NCBI RefSeq assembly: GCF_000621565.1
Contig: NZ_KK211306.1
Location: 273,886 to 337,885, forward strand
Direction: 5' to 3'
Source: Butyrivibrio sp. LB2008
GTDB taxonomy: Bacteria; Bacillota; Clostridia; Lachnospirales; Lachnospiraceae
Length of the DNA: 64,000 nt
Position numbers and translations under genes: made by a program. Position 1 is the first letter of the stretch, and every line of letters starts with the position of its first letter. Below are positions 44,548 to 52,772 of the stretch, in pieces. Under the pieces are notes generated by a model that searched no databases, was not told where the DNA came from, and worked only from the letters and a program-made list of their open reading frames with translations.

Positions 44548-44578
44548 CTCCCCATGGCATATTTTATACCATGGAGAG
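44548..44578 (-). promoter_or_regulatory. Hairpin that would mask the helicase ribosome binding site
   Basis: In the minus-strand RNA CTCTCCATGG (44569-44578) pairs with CCATGGGGAG (44548-44557) around an 11-nt loop, all ten pairs formed (one G-U). The GGGGAG ribosome binding site is in the 3' arm. The loop holds TATAAA, which with TTGTGG 18 bp upstream could also be a -10 element; then the transcript would start inside the hairpin. Confidence 0.5.
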
Positions 44579-44693
44579 CTTTACTACCACAATGAACAAT
44601 TATTTTTCTTATTCGAAAGGTATTACTAAAAACCTCTCTCGATAAGTATACTGAATCGTCCAAAATTAATCAAATGATGAACGTTTCATTCAA

Positions 44694-44930
44694 TTAGCTG
44701 GCAATTGCCAATGTCTGTAAAAAATTCTCAAACTCGCTGTTATATCCGCGATACTCTACCGTAAGAGTCTTTGTAAGATCAAGTCCGAATACTCCGAGAA
44801 TCGACTTAGCATCCACAACATATCTGTTATAATATATATCTACATCGAAGTCACACTTAGTTGCGGCATTGACGAAGTCTTGTACTTGATTCGGTCTGAG
44901 CATAATGTTCTTCTTGTTACATCCAAACAT
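44694..44930 (-). CDS. HPr-like protein lacking the catalytic histidine (Crh-like)
   Basis: A 78-residue HPr-fold protein. The segment 'VVDAKSILGVFGLDLTKTLTV' matches HPr around the regulatory Ser46 (here KSILGV). The region that in HPr reads GLHARPA is 'IMLRPNQ', so the phosphotransfer His15 is missing while Arg-Pro is kept. This is the pattern of Bacillus Crh, which is phosphorylated on serine by HPr kinase and then assists CcpA. The start at 44930 has GGAAG upstream. It is divergent from thiT. Its real role here is inferred. Confidence 0.75.
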   Translation of the reverse strand: MFGCNKKNIMLRPNQVQDFVNAATKCDFDVDIYYNRYVVDAKSILGVFGLDLTKTLTVEYRGYNSEFENFLQTLAIAS

Positions 44931-44976
44931 CAAATGTTACTTCCTTTCATTGCACTACTTAAATTTAACTCATAAA

Positions 44977-45005
44977 AATATACATACATTGTTGAAAAAA
45001 GTAAA
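44977..45005 (-). promoter_or_regulatory. Promoter of the HPr-like gene
   Basis: A minus-strand -35 TTTACT (45000-45005) and -10 TATATT (44977-44982) are spaced by 17 bp, about 45 bp before the start codon. Confidence 0.55.
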
Positions 45006-45111
45006 TAGTAATTTGTTAAAAAACTGTGAAAAAGTTGCGAAATTCTTGTGTTCGAAATTTTATTTTTACCCCTTTTTAGTATTCAAAAAGTGCGCTAATC
45101 CCCCGAAAACA

Positions 45112-45140
45112 TTGACAAAACACACTACTGATAGTTTAAT
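45112..45140 (+). promoter_or_regulatory. Promoter of thiT
   Basis: A consensus -35 TTGACA (45112-45117) and a -10 TTTAAT (45135-45140) are 17 bp apart. The leader is only about 55 nt. It ends with a 7-bp hairpin (CTACATT-N5-AATGTAG, 45167-45185) directly before the AAGGAGG site. No TPP riboswitch fits in it. Confidence 0.65.
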
Positions 45141-45201
45141 TGATATAAAATCACAACTTAATATCGCTACATTTTTTCAATGTAGTAAGGAGGATAAAAT
45201 A

Positions 45202-45903
45202 ATGAATCTTTTTCTGGAAGAAATCTCATCTGAAGATGGCATGGTATACGGCCTGACCACAATAGGGCATGTAGGACTGGTAGTACTTATCATAATCACA
45301 CTTGCGATCATGAGTTTCTTCGTCAACAAGGACGGTAAAGGAAAGCTCAGTATAAAGCAGATCACTGTATCCGGTCTTTGTCTTGCTCTTGCATTCGTTC
45401 TTTCACACTGCAAATTGCCGGATCTCCCTTTTGGAGGATCGATCACTATTCTCAGTATGTTTTTTGTTACATATATAGGTTATGTATACGGTCCCAGAGT
45501 CAGTATGGCTGCTGCTTTTGCTTACGGTTTTTTACAGCTTACCGATAATCCTAAGATATACAGTGTTCCGCAGCTTATCTGCGATTACATCCTTGCGTTT
45601 GCAGCTTTGGGACTCAGCGGTTTCTTCTATAATAAAAAGTATGGAATGATAAAAGGATATATCGCCGGCGTTTTGGGCAGATATTTCTTCGCAGTATTGT
45701 CAGGAGTAATATTCTTTGCACAATATACGCCCGCAGGTAAGACTCCGCTCGGATACAGCCTCGGTTACAATGCAACATACATCGTCCCCGAAGCTGTTAT
45801 GACACTGGTTTTCCTAAGTATTCCGGCGGTTAGATACACTCTTAAAAGAATCAAGATGGAAGCAAATGAAAAAGATATCAGAAAAGCCGTGCAGCTCGGA
45901 TAA
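45202..45903 (+). CDS. thiT: Thiamine ECF transporter S component ThiT
   Basis: ThiT captures thiamine for an ECF-type importer. The 233 residues give six helices; family marks are 'GLCLALAFVLSHCKLPDLPFGGSIT' and 'RYFFAVLSGVIFFAQYTPAG', with the conserved loop and 'YNATYIVPEAVMTL'. The start at 45202 follows AAGGAGG; the frame extends upstream but has no other site. The 25 N-terminal residues before the first core helix are longer than usual. The energising ECF module is not in the window. Confidence 0.92.
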   Translation: MNLFLEEISSEDGMVYGLTTIGHVGLVVLIIITLAIMSFFVNKDGKGKLSIKQITVSGLCLALAFVLSHCKLPDLPFGGSITILSMFFVTYIGYVYGPRVSMAAAFAYGFLQLTDNPKIYSVPQLICDYILAFAALGLSGFFYNKKYGMIKGYIAGVLGRYFFAVLSGVIFFAQYTPAGKTPLGYSLGYNATYIVPEAVMTLVFLSIPAVRYTLKRIKMEANEKDIRKAVQLG

Positions 45904-45904
45904 C

Positions 45905-47236
45905 TCATTCCACAATAAAATCGCTGTACTGTAAAATGTCAGCCCTTTGGAGCATCGCTCTTATGCGAATTCCGGAGGGCTCATATTTTGTCTCTTTTAC
46001 AACGCCTCTGTTTTCAAGGATATTTACAACGCCACCCTCGGTATAAGGCAAAAGAAGCTCACATTCCAGCTCTCCTTCACTCAATTTTCTCTCTATTGCT
46101 GCGATAAGTTCATCTAATGAGGCATCATCCTTAGCACAGATATAGATTCTGTCGCCCGAAGCTTTTGGAACCTCCATAACAAGGCGTCCGTTCTCCTCCT
46201 GTTCTCTCTGAACAAGATCGGACTTATTAAATACATATATTATAGGAATATCCCCTGCACCAATCTCAGCGAGAGTCTTCTCGGTTATTTCCATATGAAA
46301 TCTGTATTCCGGATCCGAAAAGTCAATTACTTCAAGCAAAACATCGGCATACTTAGCTTCTTCAAGCGTTGACCGAAATGCTTTGACAAGTGCATGCGGA
46401 AGTTCACTTATAAATCCAACTGTATCTGTAAGCAAAAAAGGTCTTCTTCCGGATGGAGTTATCTTCCTGACAGTAGTGTCAAGTGTCGCAAACAGCATAT
46501 CTTTCTCAAGAACACTTTTGTCATCAGCGCTCTCCGAGCCGTATAGGCGAAGCAGATTGTTCATAACCGTTGATTTACCTGCATTTGTATAACCGACAAG
46601 CGAGACACGTGCAATATTTGATCTTAGTCTTCTGTTCCTCTGAGTCGTTCTTTCTTTTTCAAGATTTTTCAGTTCATTTGAAAGCTCACTTATTCTATGC
46701 TCAATACGTCTTCTGTCAAGCTCAAGCTGCTTCTCACCGGATCCCTTATTGGAAAGTCTTCCGCTACCGCCGCCCTGTCTTGAAAGAGTCTTGCCCATTC
46801 CGACAAGCCTCGGGAGCATGTACTGAAGCTGCGCCGACTCAACCTGGAGTCTTGCTTCCCTTGTTCCCGCTCTCTTTGCAAAGATCTGCAAGATAAGTCC
46901 CGTCCTGTCGATAACTTCCGTATCAAGTATCTTCTCGAGGTTTCTTACCTGCATCGGGGAAAGAGAATCATTGAAAATTATTATGCTTGCATCAAGCACA
47001 TCAAGCGCCGCCGCAATCTCCTGTACTTTGCCGCTTCCAATATATGTGCCTTTATCAGGAGCACTAAGCGACTGCGTCACCGTCGATGCGACCTCGATGT
47101 CTATAGCCTTTGTCAGCTCCTTAAGCTCATCCATCGAGCGCTCAAACTCATCATCACTCCTGCCCGTGTTGAGTCCGACGAGGATAGCTCTTACGGTATC
47201 TATTTTTTGGGTGTTTTCGTATAATTCATTTTTCAT
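45905..47236 (-). CDS. hflX: GTPase HflX
   Basis: HflX is a ribosome-binding GTPase that rescues or splits stalled ribosomes. The 443 residues have the N-terminal HflX domain (about 10-190, with 'YIGSGKVQEIAAALD'), a coiled linker, and the G domain with G1 'LVGYTNAGKSTVMN', G3 'DTVGF' and G4 'NKSD'. The start at 47236 follows AAGGAAC; the longer frame adds only a few residues. It is convergent with thiT (1-bp gap). The second 52-bp array lies upstream of its promoter. Confidence 0.95.
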   Translation of the reverse strand: MKNELYENTQKIDTVRAILVGLNTGRSDDEFERSMDELKELTKAIDIEVASTVTQSLSAPDKGTYIGSGKVQEIAAALDVLDASIIIFNDSLSPMQVRNLEKILDTEVIDRTGLILQIFAKRAGTREARLQVESAQLQYMLPRLVGMGKTLSRQGGGSGRLSNKGSGEKQLELDRRRIEHRISELSNELKNLEKERTTQRNRRLRSNIARVSLVGYTNAGKSTVMNNLLRLYGSESADDKSVLEKDMLFATLDTTVRKITPSGRRPFLLTDTVGFISELPHALVKAFRSTLEEAKYADVLLEVIDFSDPEYRFHMEITEKTLAEIGAGDIPIIYVFNKSDLVQREQEENGRLVMEVPKASGDRIYICAKDDASLDELIAAIERKLSEGELECELLLPYTEGGVVNILENRGVVKETKYEPSGIRIRAMLQRADILQYSDFIVE

Positions 47237-47349
47237 TTTTTCTTGTTCCTTGTTGTGCACTGTTTTGTGTTAATTCTATATTTCCTTACGGTTGTGTGTT
47301 GTTGCTATGTTTTCCTGCTGTTGCGCCCTTTTTGTTGTTTCTGACTTTT

Positions 47350-47699
47350 GCACCGTATGATTTAATTCTGGCTATTCTGTGCGGTGCAATTCTTGGTTTT
47401 CGCACCGCACGGTTGCATTTCTGCTATCCTATACGGTACTGGTATTGGTTTTTGCACCGTACGGTTCCATTTCTGCTATTCTGTAAGGTGCTGGTCTTGG
47501 TTTTCGCACCGTACGGTTCCATTTCTACTATTCTGTAAGGTGCTATTCTTGGTTTTCGCACCGCAAAAATTCGTTTCAATTATTATGTACGGTACGGTTC
47601 TTGTTTTCTGCACCGTACATTATCATTCCATCCATTATGTACGGTATCATTTTTGTTTTTCTCACCGCACAGTTATCTTCTGGTAATTCTGTACGGTAC
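47350..47699. repeat. Array of seven 52-bp hairpin units (array 2)
   Basis: Units begin at 47350, 47402, 47454, 47506, 47558, 47610 and 47662, exactly 52 bp apart. Each has a 38-nt core bounded by GCACCG at the left and CGGTRC or AGGTGC at the right; best units read GCACCGTACGG ... CTGTAAGGTGC. The 14-nt linkers end CTTGGTTTTC or similar. Loop sequences (TTCCATTTCTGCTATT) differ from array 1 while length, period, stem and CTTG-TTTT linker agree. It fills the gap between hflX (start 47236) and the histidine phosphatase gene (end 47724); 47237-47349 holds only the hflX upstream region. Confidence 0.88.
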
Positions 47700-47723
47700 T
47701 CTTACACCACACTCTCTGCAAAT

Positions 47724-48260
47724 TCATAATTTCGCTACTACAAACTCGCCGTTTGCAAAGCCTGATGTTTTTCCTGTAACCGCAAATCCCTTATTCTTCA
47801 TCACTTTCAAAAGAGTGATCATAAAGAATCCATGTGTAACCACTGCACAATCTTCGCCCTTCAAAATCAGTCCATCTACAAACTTCTCTGCTCTGATTAT
47901 AGTCTCTTTTCGGCTTTCTTTCTGTCTTTTACTGTTAAACAGCCATTGCAAACGGCTTGAAGTATTCCAAAACACCAATGGCAGTCTTAACTTCGTGCTT
48001 ACACTCGCGGAAATAGGGACTTCGTCTATAAGATCTGTAGCGATATAATCACAATCTCCGAACATTGCCCTTGCCGTCTCCAGTGTTCTGGGCAAAGAAC
48101 TCACATAATATGCCATATAATTTCCTTGCGGAACGTGATATTTCGCAGAAATTATAGGAGCATGATTGTACGCCTCAAAATCTTGATTAACTTCTTCTGA
48201 ATTGCCCCATTTTCTTATATTATAATCAACTGCTCCATGCCTGATTATCACAACATTCAA
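47724..48260 (-). CDS. Histidine phosphatase family protein
   Basis: A 178-residue member of the phosphoglycerate mutase-like (histidine phosphatase) superfamily. The catalytic RHG motif is in 'VVIIRHGAVDY' (His8) and a second histidine in 'CAVVTHGFFM' near residue 148. The middle is degenerate compared with PhoE or CobC, so the substrate is unclear. GAGGAA lies about 12 bp upstream of the ATG. It appears monocistronic, ending just before array 2. Confidence 0.85.
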   Translation of the reverse strand: MNVVIIRHGAVDYNIRKWGNSEEVNQDFEAYNHAPIISAKYHVPQGNYMAYYVSSLPRTLETARAMFGDCDYIATDLIDEVPISASVSTKLRLPLVFWNTSSRLQWLFNSKRQKESRKETIIRAEKFVDGLILKGEDCAVVTHGFFMITLLKVMKNKGFAVTGKTSGFANGEFVVAKL

Positions 48261-48381
48261 AGTCTGTTTCCTCGTAACTTATCTGCAACAATGACTAGTT
48301 CTGTTTCCATATGATACCGAATACTTCGCTACATGCCTTATATTCTTCATTATAGTCGCATCAACAATCTACACAAAGCTC

Positions 48382-48870
48382 TCACACTTCCCTGACGAGC
48401 AAAATCTCAATCTCTTCAGTTCCTTCAACAAACTGCTTCTCACCGCTTTCGATAAAGCCGTAAGCTTTGTAGAAGTCTATGGCATCTATATTCTTCTCAA
48501 GTACCCAAAGCCTGTCTACGCTAAATTCTTTAATCGCAAATTTTAGCAAAGCAGAGCCAACGCCCTGTCCCCAGAAGAAATAATCCACATAGAGTTCGAC
48601 AACCTCACTGCCCTCAACGTGGATGAGTCCTTTAACTATTCCGTCGTCGTAAACCCCAATATTATCTAATATTCTTATCGGCCGGATGTCAGAATCATTG
48701 CTTTCGCAACACTCCATATACTGCTTAGCCACAGTCAGCACTTGTAGTTCACCAAAAGAAAACTCATCATTGTGGAAAATATCTCTGTACTTCATTCTTT
48801 TCACAAATACGAGTATCTCCGCTATTCTTGATATATCTTGTTCCTTTGCTTTTCTTATCACACCATTCAC
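48382..48870 (-). CDS. GNAT family N-acetyltransferase
   Basis: A 162-residue acetyltransferase. The acetyl-CoA motif is 'ELYVDYFFWGQGVGSALLKF' (about 92-112) and the C-terminal 'AIDFYKAYGFIESGEK' completes the fold. The start appears to be GTG at 48870, with CAGGAGAT 8 bp upstream. The substrate is unknown. It lies next to a second GNAT gene but unrelated in sequence. Confidence 0.85.
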   Translation of the reverse strand: MNGVIRKAKEQDISRIAEILVFVKRMKYRDIFHNDEFSFGELQVLTVAKQYMECCESNDSDIRPIRILDNIGVYDDGIVKGLIHVEGSEVVELYVDYFFWGQGVGSALLKFAIKEFSVDRLWVLEKNIDAIDFYKAYGFIESGEKQFVEGTEEIEILLVREV

Positions 48871-48935
48871 TCAACTATCTCCTGATTCCGTAGTTCGACG
48901 TCTTCCTTATATTCTATAGAACACAGGCTAATCTT

Positions 48936-49355
48936 TCACGTATATATAAGCTTCCTCAGCGCCGGACCTGAATCCTCGCAAGGAAGAGCCGTAAAGCCCT
49001 GTTTTTCATAGAATCCCTCTTTTCCCTTGGCGGCGATAAGCTGAATGCTGAGCCTTGCGCCATCGGGTGCAGATTCTTCAATCATGGAAACAAGCTTATT
49101 TATTATGCCTGATCCGATATTTTGTCCCTGATATTCAGGTCTTACGGCCACATCAACTATGGTCATGTACATGCCATCTCCTACGACGCTTCCCATACCT
49201 ACGGCTTTTTCGCCATCTTTGGCGATTACGAAATAATCTCTTTTAGCCAAAGCTTTTTCTGCCTGCTCCTTGCAGAAGTTCTCCCAGCCGACTGAAGTTC
49301 TGAGCTCATAGTACGTTTCAATGTCCGGTTTTTCTTCGTAGAATCTGATTTCCAT
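48936..49355 (-). CDS. GNAT family N-acetyltransferase
   Basis: A 139-residue acetyltransferase with 'VDVAVRPEYQGQNIGSGIIN' (about 70-90) as the acetyl-CoA-binding motif and the C-terminal 'GFYEKQGFTALPCEDSGPALRK'. The ending 'DSGPALRKLI' resembles GNATs that modify small metabolites or polyamines. AGAGGA precedes the ATG. It is divergent from asnA and 65 bp ahead of the other GNAT gene. Confidence 0.87.
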   Translation of the reverse strand: MEIRFYEEKPDIETYYELRTSVGWENFCKEQAEKALAKRDYFVIAKDGEKAVGMGSVVGDGMYMTIVDVAVRPEYQGQNIGSGIINKLVSMIEESAPDGARLSIQLIAAKGKEGFYEKQGFTALPCEDSGPALRKLIYT

Positions 49356-49519
49356 AGCTGTCCTCTTTTCTTAGTATTGTTCCGAAATCAACATTTCTAA
49401 CTATTATATGTAATAAATAACATACTCTCAATAAACTTTTTCAATTTACCTACATGCAATGATAATCATTTTTTTCTTGCAATATGAAGGAAAAAGCGAT
49501 TTAATTAACTGTGAGACAT

Positions 49520-49550
49520 TTTTTCATAGGGAAGCTCTTTCTATGAAAAA
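49520..49550. promoter_or_regulatory. Hairpin in the asnA leader
   Basis: TTTTTCATAG (49520-49529) pairs perfectly with CTATGAAAAA (49541-49550) around an 11-nt loop. It lies 30 bp before the asnA start and partly overlaps an AAAAAGGAAA sequence. On the minus strand it lies upstream of the GNAT gene. Its role may be attenuation or translation control. Confidence 0.45.
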
Positions 49551-49579
49551 GGAAACTATATAAGAAAGTGGAAAAGATT

Positions 49580-50590
49580 ATGGAAAACCTTAAAATTCCT
49601 AAGAACTACAAATCTGCTCTTGATCTCCACGATACACAGGTAGGTATCAAGACTGTAAAAGATTTCTTTCAAGGTATGCTCTCCAACAGGCTTAATCTTC
49701 AGAGAGTAACCGCACCCCTTTTTGTAACACCCGAATCAGGACTTAACGATAACCTCAATGGTGTTGAGCGTCCTGTTTCTTTTGATATTCTCAATGAAAA
49801 CGAGCGCCCTGCTGAGATTGTACACTCTCTCGCAAAATGGAAAAGATATGCGCTCAAGAAATACGGATTTAATGTCGGAGAAGGTCTTTATACCGATATG
49901 AATGCTGTTCGCCGCGACGAAGTGCCCGACAACATCCATTCTATCTTTGTTGACCAGTGGGACTGGGAAAAGGTTATAAATAAAGAAGACCGCAACATGG
50001 ATTTCCTTAAGGCAACGGTAAAAGACGTATATAAAGTACTCAGAAAAACCGAGAAATTCATGTCTATCCAGTACGATTATATCGAGGAAATCCTTCCTGA
50101 GGATATTTTCTTTATCACAACTCAGGAACTTGAAGACATGTTCCCCGAGTACTCTCCCAAGGAGCGTGAATACTACATTGCAAAAGCTAAGGGCGCTGTA
50201 TGTATCATGCAGATTGGTGATCTCCTTGCTTCAGGCGAAAAGCACGACGGCAGAGCTCCCGACTATGATGATTGGGCACTCAATGCCGATATTATCGTAT
50301 ACTTCCCTGTTCTTGACATCGCACTTGAGTTATCAAGTATGGGAATCCGCGTAGATGAGAACTCACTTAAGACTCAGCTTGAAAAAGCAGGATGTACAGA
50401 AAGAGCCGAGCTTCCTTTCCAGAAGGCAATCCTTAACAAGGAACTTCCTTACACAATCGGAGGCGGAATCGGTCAGTCAAGAATCTGCATGTTCTTCTTA
50501 AGAAAGGCTCACATCGGTGAAGTACAGTGTTCAATCTGGCCCGATGAAATGACTGAAGAAGCTAAGAAGAACGGAATTCAGCTTCTCTGA
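49580..50590 (+). CDS. asnA: Aspartate-ammonia ligase (asparagine synthetase A)
   Basis: AsnA makes asparagine from aspartate and ammonia with ATP. The 336 residues match the class II synthetase-like fold; family segments are 'LNRVTAPLFV'-type 'LQRVTAPLFVTPESGLNDNLNG', 'VDQWDWEKVI' and 'LPYTIGGGIGQSRICMFFL'. A GTG at 49568 in frame is an alternative start; the ATG at 49580 is preferred as it matches the usual N-terminus. It is a single gene, ended by a strong terminator. Confidence 0.95.
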   Translation: MENLKIPKNYKSALDLHDTQVGIKTVKDFFQGMLSNRLNLQRVTAPLFVTPESGLNDNLNGVERPVSFDILNENERPAEIVHSLAKWKRYALKKYGFNVGEGLYTDMNAVRRDEVPDNIHSIFVDQWDWEKVINKEDRNMDFLKATVKDVYKVLRKTEKFMSIQYDYIEEILPEDIFFITTQELEDMFPEYSPKEREYYIAKAKGAVCIMQIGDLLASGEKHDGRAPDYDDWALNADIIVYFPVLDIALELSSMGIRVDENSLKTQLEKAGCTERAELPFQKAILNKELPYTIGGGIGQSRICMFFLRKAHIGEVQCSIWPDEMTEEAKKNGIQLL

Positions 50591-50615
50591 TTAATTTGAA
50601 TTTCAAATAAAATAC

Positions 50616-50647
50616 AAGGTTGCGAAGATTATTTCGCAGCCTTTTTT
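50616..50647 (+). terminator. Terminator of asnA
   Basis: AAGGTTGCGAA (50616-50626) pairs with TTCGCAGCCTT (50633-50643), one G-U, followed by TTTTTT. A clear intrinsic terminator 26 bp after asnA. Confidence 0.92.
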
Positions 50648-50706
50648 CATTGACAATCCCCCCTAAAAGACTTACCCTTTATCATGTCATTAAGATAGGG
50701 AGAAAT

Positions 50707-52104
50707 ATGGACTTGTTTTCATTATCAAAAAATAAAATGCAAAAAACAAAAAAATTATCACCGGCGCATACCATCCCGATAAGCTTTCTTATAACAATAC
50801 TTGTCGGAGCTTTGCTTTTAATGCTGCCCTTTTCGTCAGCAAACGGTAAATTCACTGATTTTTTGACATCGTTGTTTACAGCAACCACTTCAGTCTGTGT
50901 TACGGGACTTGTTGTCGTTGATACTTACGCACATTGGAGCTTTTTTGGCCAGTTGATCATTCTGATCCTCGTGCAGATGGGCGGACTTGGAATGATTGCC
51001 ATTGCCGCAACAATAATGCTCATAACACACAAAAAGTTTTCGCTCGGTGACAGAATGCTTCTCCAGGACTCTTTTAACCTGAGTTCGGGTACTAAGCTGC
51101 TCAAGTTCCTTACCCGAGTGTTAAAGGGAACCTTTATAGTAGAAGGCCTCGGCGCTATGATGTATTCATTCGTTTTCATCCCGCAGTTTGGCTTTGCAAA
51201 AGGCCTGTGGATCTCGATTTTCAACTCTGTATCCGCATTCTGCAACGCGGGAATGGACGTTATCGGCCAGGGAAGCCTTGCCAATTACAGGAATGATCCG
51301 ATTGTTATGGCAACTACCATGATCCTTATAATCATGGGCGGTCTGGGATTTGTAGTATGGTTCGATATTCTTCATTCGGTAAAAGAGGGCGTGATCAAGC
51401 GCTTCTCTCCCATCACTATGGTAAAAAGATTTTCCGAGCACTGTAAGCTTGTTCTCAGCTTCACGCTTATACTGATATTTGGCGGCATGCTTATTTTTCT
51501 TTTGACCGAATATAACAATCCCGGAACCATAGGAAACATGAGCTTTGGAGAGAAACTGACCAACTGCCTGTTCCAGTCAATAACCTTAAGAACAGCCGGA
51601 TTTACCACTATTCCACAGGAGAACCTCACAGTGGCATCCTGTCTTGTCTCATATTTATTCATGTTTATAGGCGGATCACCAATCGGAACGGCCGGCGGTG
51701 TCAAAACGGTCACATTATTCCTACTCTTTATGAATGTCCGCTCATATGTAAGGAACGAGAACCAGAATGTTATCTTTAACAAGCGTGTTTCCATAGACTC
51801 GATGAGAAAGGCCGCAGCTGTCGTTTATGTCAGCATTTTTGCCACTCTTACACTTGCGGTACTTCTGTCGATATTTAATCCCGTTCCGATGGAGGACGCG
51901 TTATTTGAAGTTGTAAGCGCCTGCGGAACCGTTGGTTTGTCGAGAAACCTCACAGCGGCGCTCAATCCTATGGGACGGATCATCATAATAATAGCAATGT
52001 TTCTTGGAAGAACAGGTCCCATATCAATGGTGGCTTTCTTTTCCGGAAATGAATCAAATAAAAACAGTATCAACTACTCCGAGGGAATTTTCTACGTCGG
52101 ATAA
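50707..52104 (+). CDS. TrkH/KtrB-family potassium transporter subunit
   Basis: A 465-residue K+-translocating membrane protein. It shows the four degenerate selectivity loops of the family, e.g. 'TATTSVCVTGLVVVDTY', 'SVSAFCNAGMDVIG', 'SITLRTAGFTTI' and 'VVSACGTVGLSRNLT'. The start at 50707 has AGGGAG 5 bp upstream; the longer frame crosses the asnA terminator. The regulatory subunit gene follows after 14 bp. This pair resembles Bacillus KtrAB and the clostridial Trk systems used for osmotic adaptation. Confidence 0.94.
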   Translation: MDLFSLSKNKMQKTKKLSPAHTIPISFLITILVGALLLMLPFSSANGKFTDFLTSLFTATTSVCVTGLVVVDTYAHWSFFGQLIILILVQMGGLGMIAIAATIMLITHKKFSLGDRMLLQDSFNLSSGTKLLKFLTRVLKGTFIVEGLGAMMYSFVFIPQFGFAKGLWISIFNSVSAFCNAGMDVIGQGSLANYRNDPIVMATTMILIIMGGLGFVVWFDILHSVKEGVIKRFSPITMVKRFSEHCKLVLSFTLILIFGGMLIFLLTEYNNPGTIGNMSFGEKLTNCLFQSITLRTAGFTTIPQENLTVASCLVSYLFMFIGGSPIGTAGGVKTVTLFLLFMNVRSYVRNENQNVIFNKRVSIDSMRKAAAVVYVSIFATLTLAVLLSIFNPVPMEDALFEVVSACGTVGLSRNLTAALNPMGRIIIIIAMFLGRTGPISMVAFFSGNESNKNSINYSEGIFYVG

Positions 52105-52118
52105 ACGGAGGTATATAA

Positions 52119-52763
52119 GTGAAAAAATCAATAGCAGTCTTAGGACTTGGAAAATACGGACGCAGCGTGGCAAAAAGCCTTTATGCTATCGGTGAAGATG
52201 TCCTTGTTGCGGACAAAAACGAAAGATGTATAAGAGATATTTCATCCAAGGTAACTTCCGCTGTTTGTGCGAACCTTGAGAATGAAGATGAGGTCATGGC
52301 TCTCGGACTTCAGAACATGGACATCGTAATAACAGCGATGGGCGGTAACATCGCCGCAAGCATAATGGCAGTATCTATCGCCAAAGAAAAAGGGGTTCCG
52401 CTCGTAATCGCAAAATCCTCTTCTTCCCGCATGGCCACAATACTTCAAAGAGTCGGCGCCGACAAGATAATCGATCCCGAGAAAGAAGGCGGTGTGCGTT
52501 CAGCAAGAATCCTCGCTTCTCAGGCAATCCACGACTACTACGAGCTAGACGACAATCTCTGCATGGTTGAGTTACAGCCAAAGAGCACCTGGATCGGCAA
52601 GAGCCTCATAGAACTCGATCTTCGTAAAAAACACAACATGAACGTCGCAGCGATCAAAGAAAAAGGCGGCGAATGGAAATATATCAATCCTTCTCACAAA
52701 CTCAACGAGAACAATCTTCTCATGGTCATTTTGGAGAAGAAGGATATTGAGAAGTGGAAATAA
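52119..52763 (+). CDS. TrkA/KtrA-family potassium channel regulatory protein
   Basis: A 214-residue cytosolic ring-forming subunit gating the TrkH/KtrB protein. The RCK_N Rossmann domain begins 'IAVLGLGKYGRSVAKSLYAIG' and has the nucleotide-binding Asp in 'VLVADKN'. The RCK_C domain lies at about 135-214 and may bind c-di-AMP in relatives. The start is GTG, 7 bp after CGGAGG. It is convergent with the galactanase gene, with 9 bp between. Confidence 0.95.
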   Translation: MKKSIAVLGLGKYGRSVAKSLYAIGEDVLVADKNERCIRDISSKVTSAVCANLENEDEVMALGLQNMDIVITAMGGNIAASIMAVSIAKEKGVPLVIAKSSSSRMATILQRVGADKIIDPEKEGGVRSARILASQAIHDYYELDDNLCMVELQPKSTWIGKSLIELDLRKKHNMNVAAIKEKGGEWKYINPSHKLNENNLLMVILEKKDIEKWK

Positions 52764-52772
52764 AACTCTCTC

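Noticed and set aside
44950-45200. TPP riboswitch upstream of thiT
   Set aside because: None of the conserved TPP aptamer segments was found and the leader after the consensus promoter is too short.
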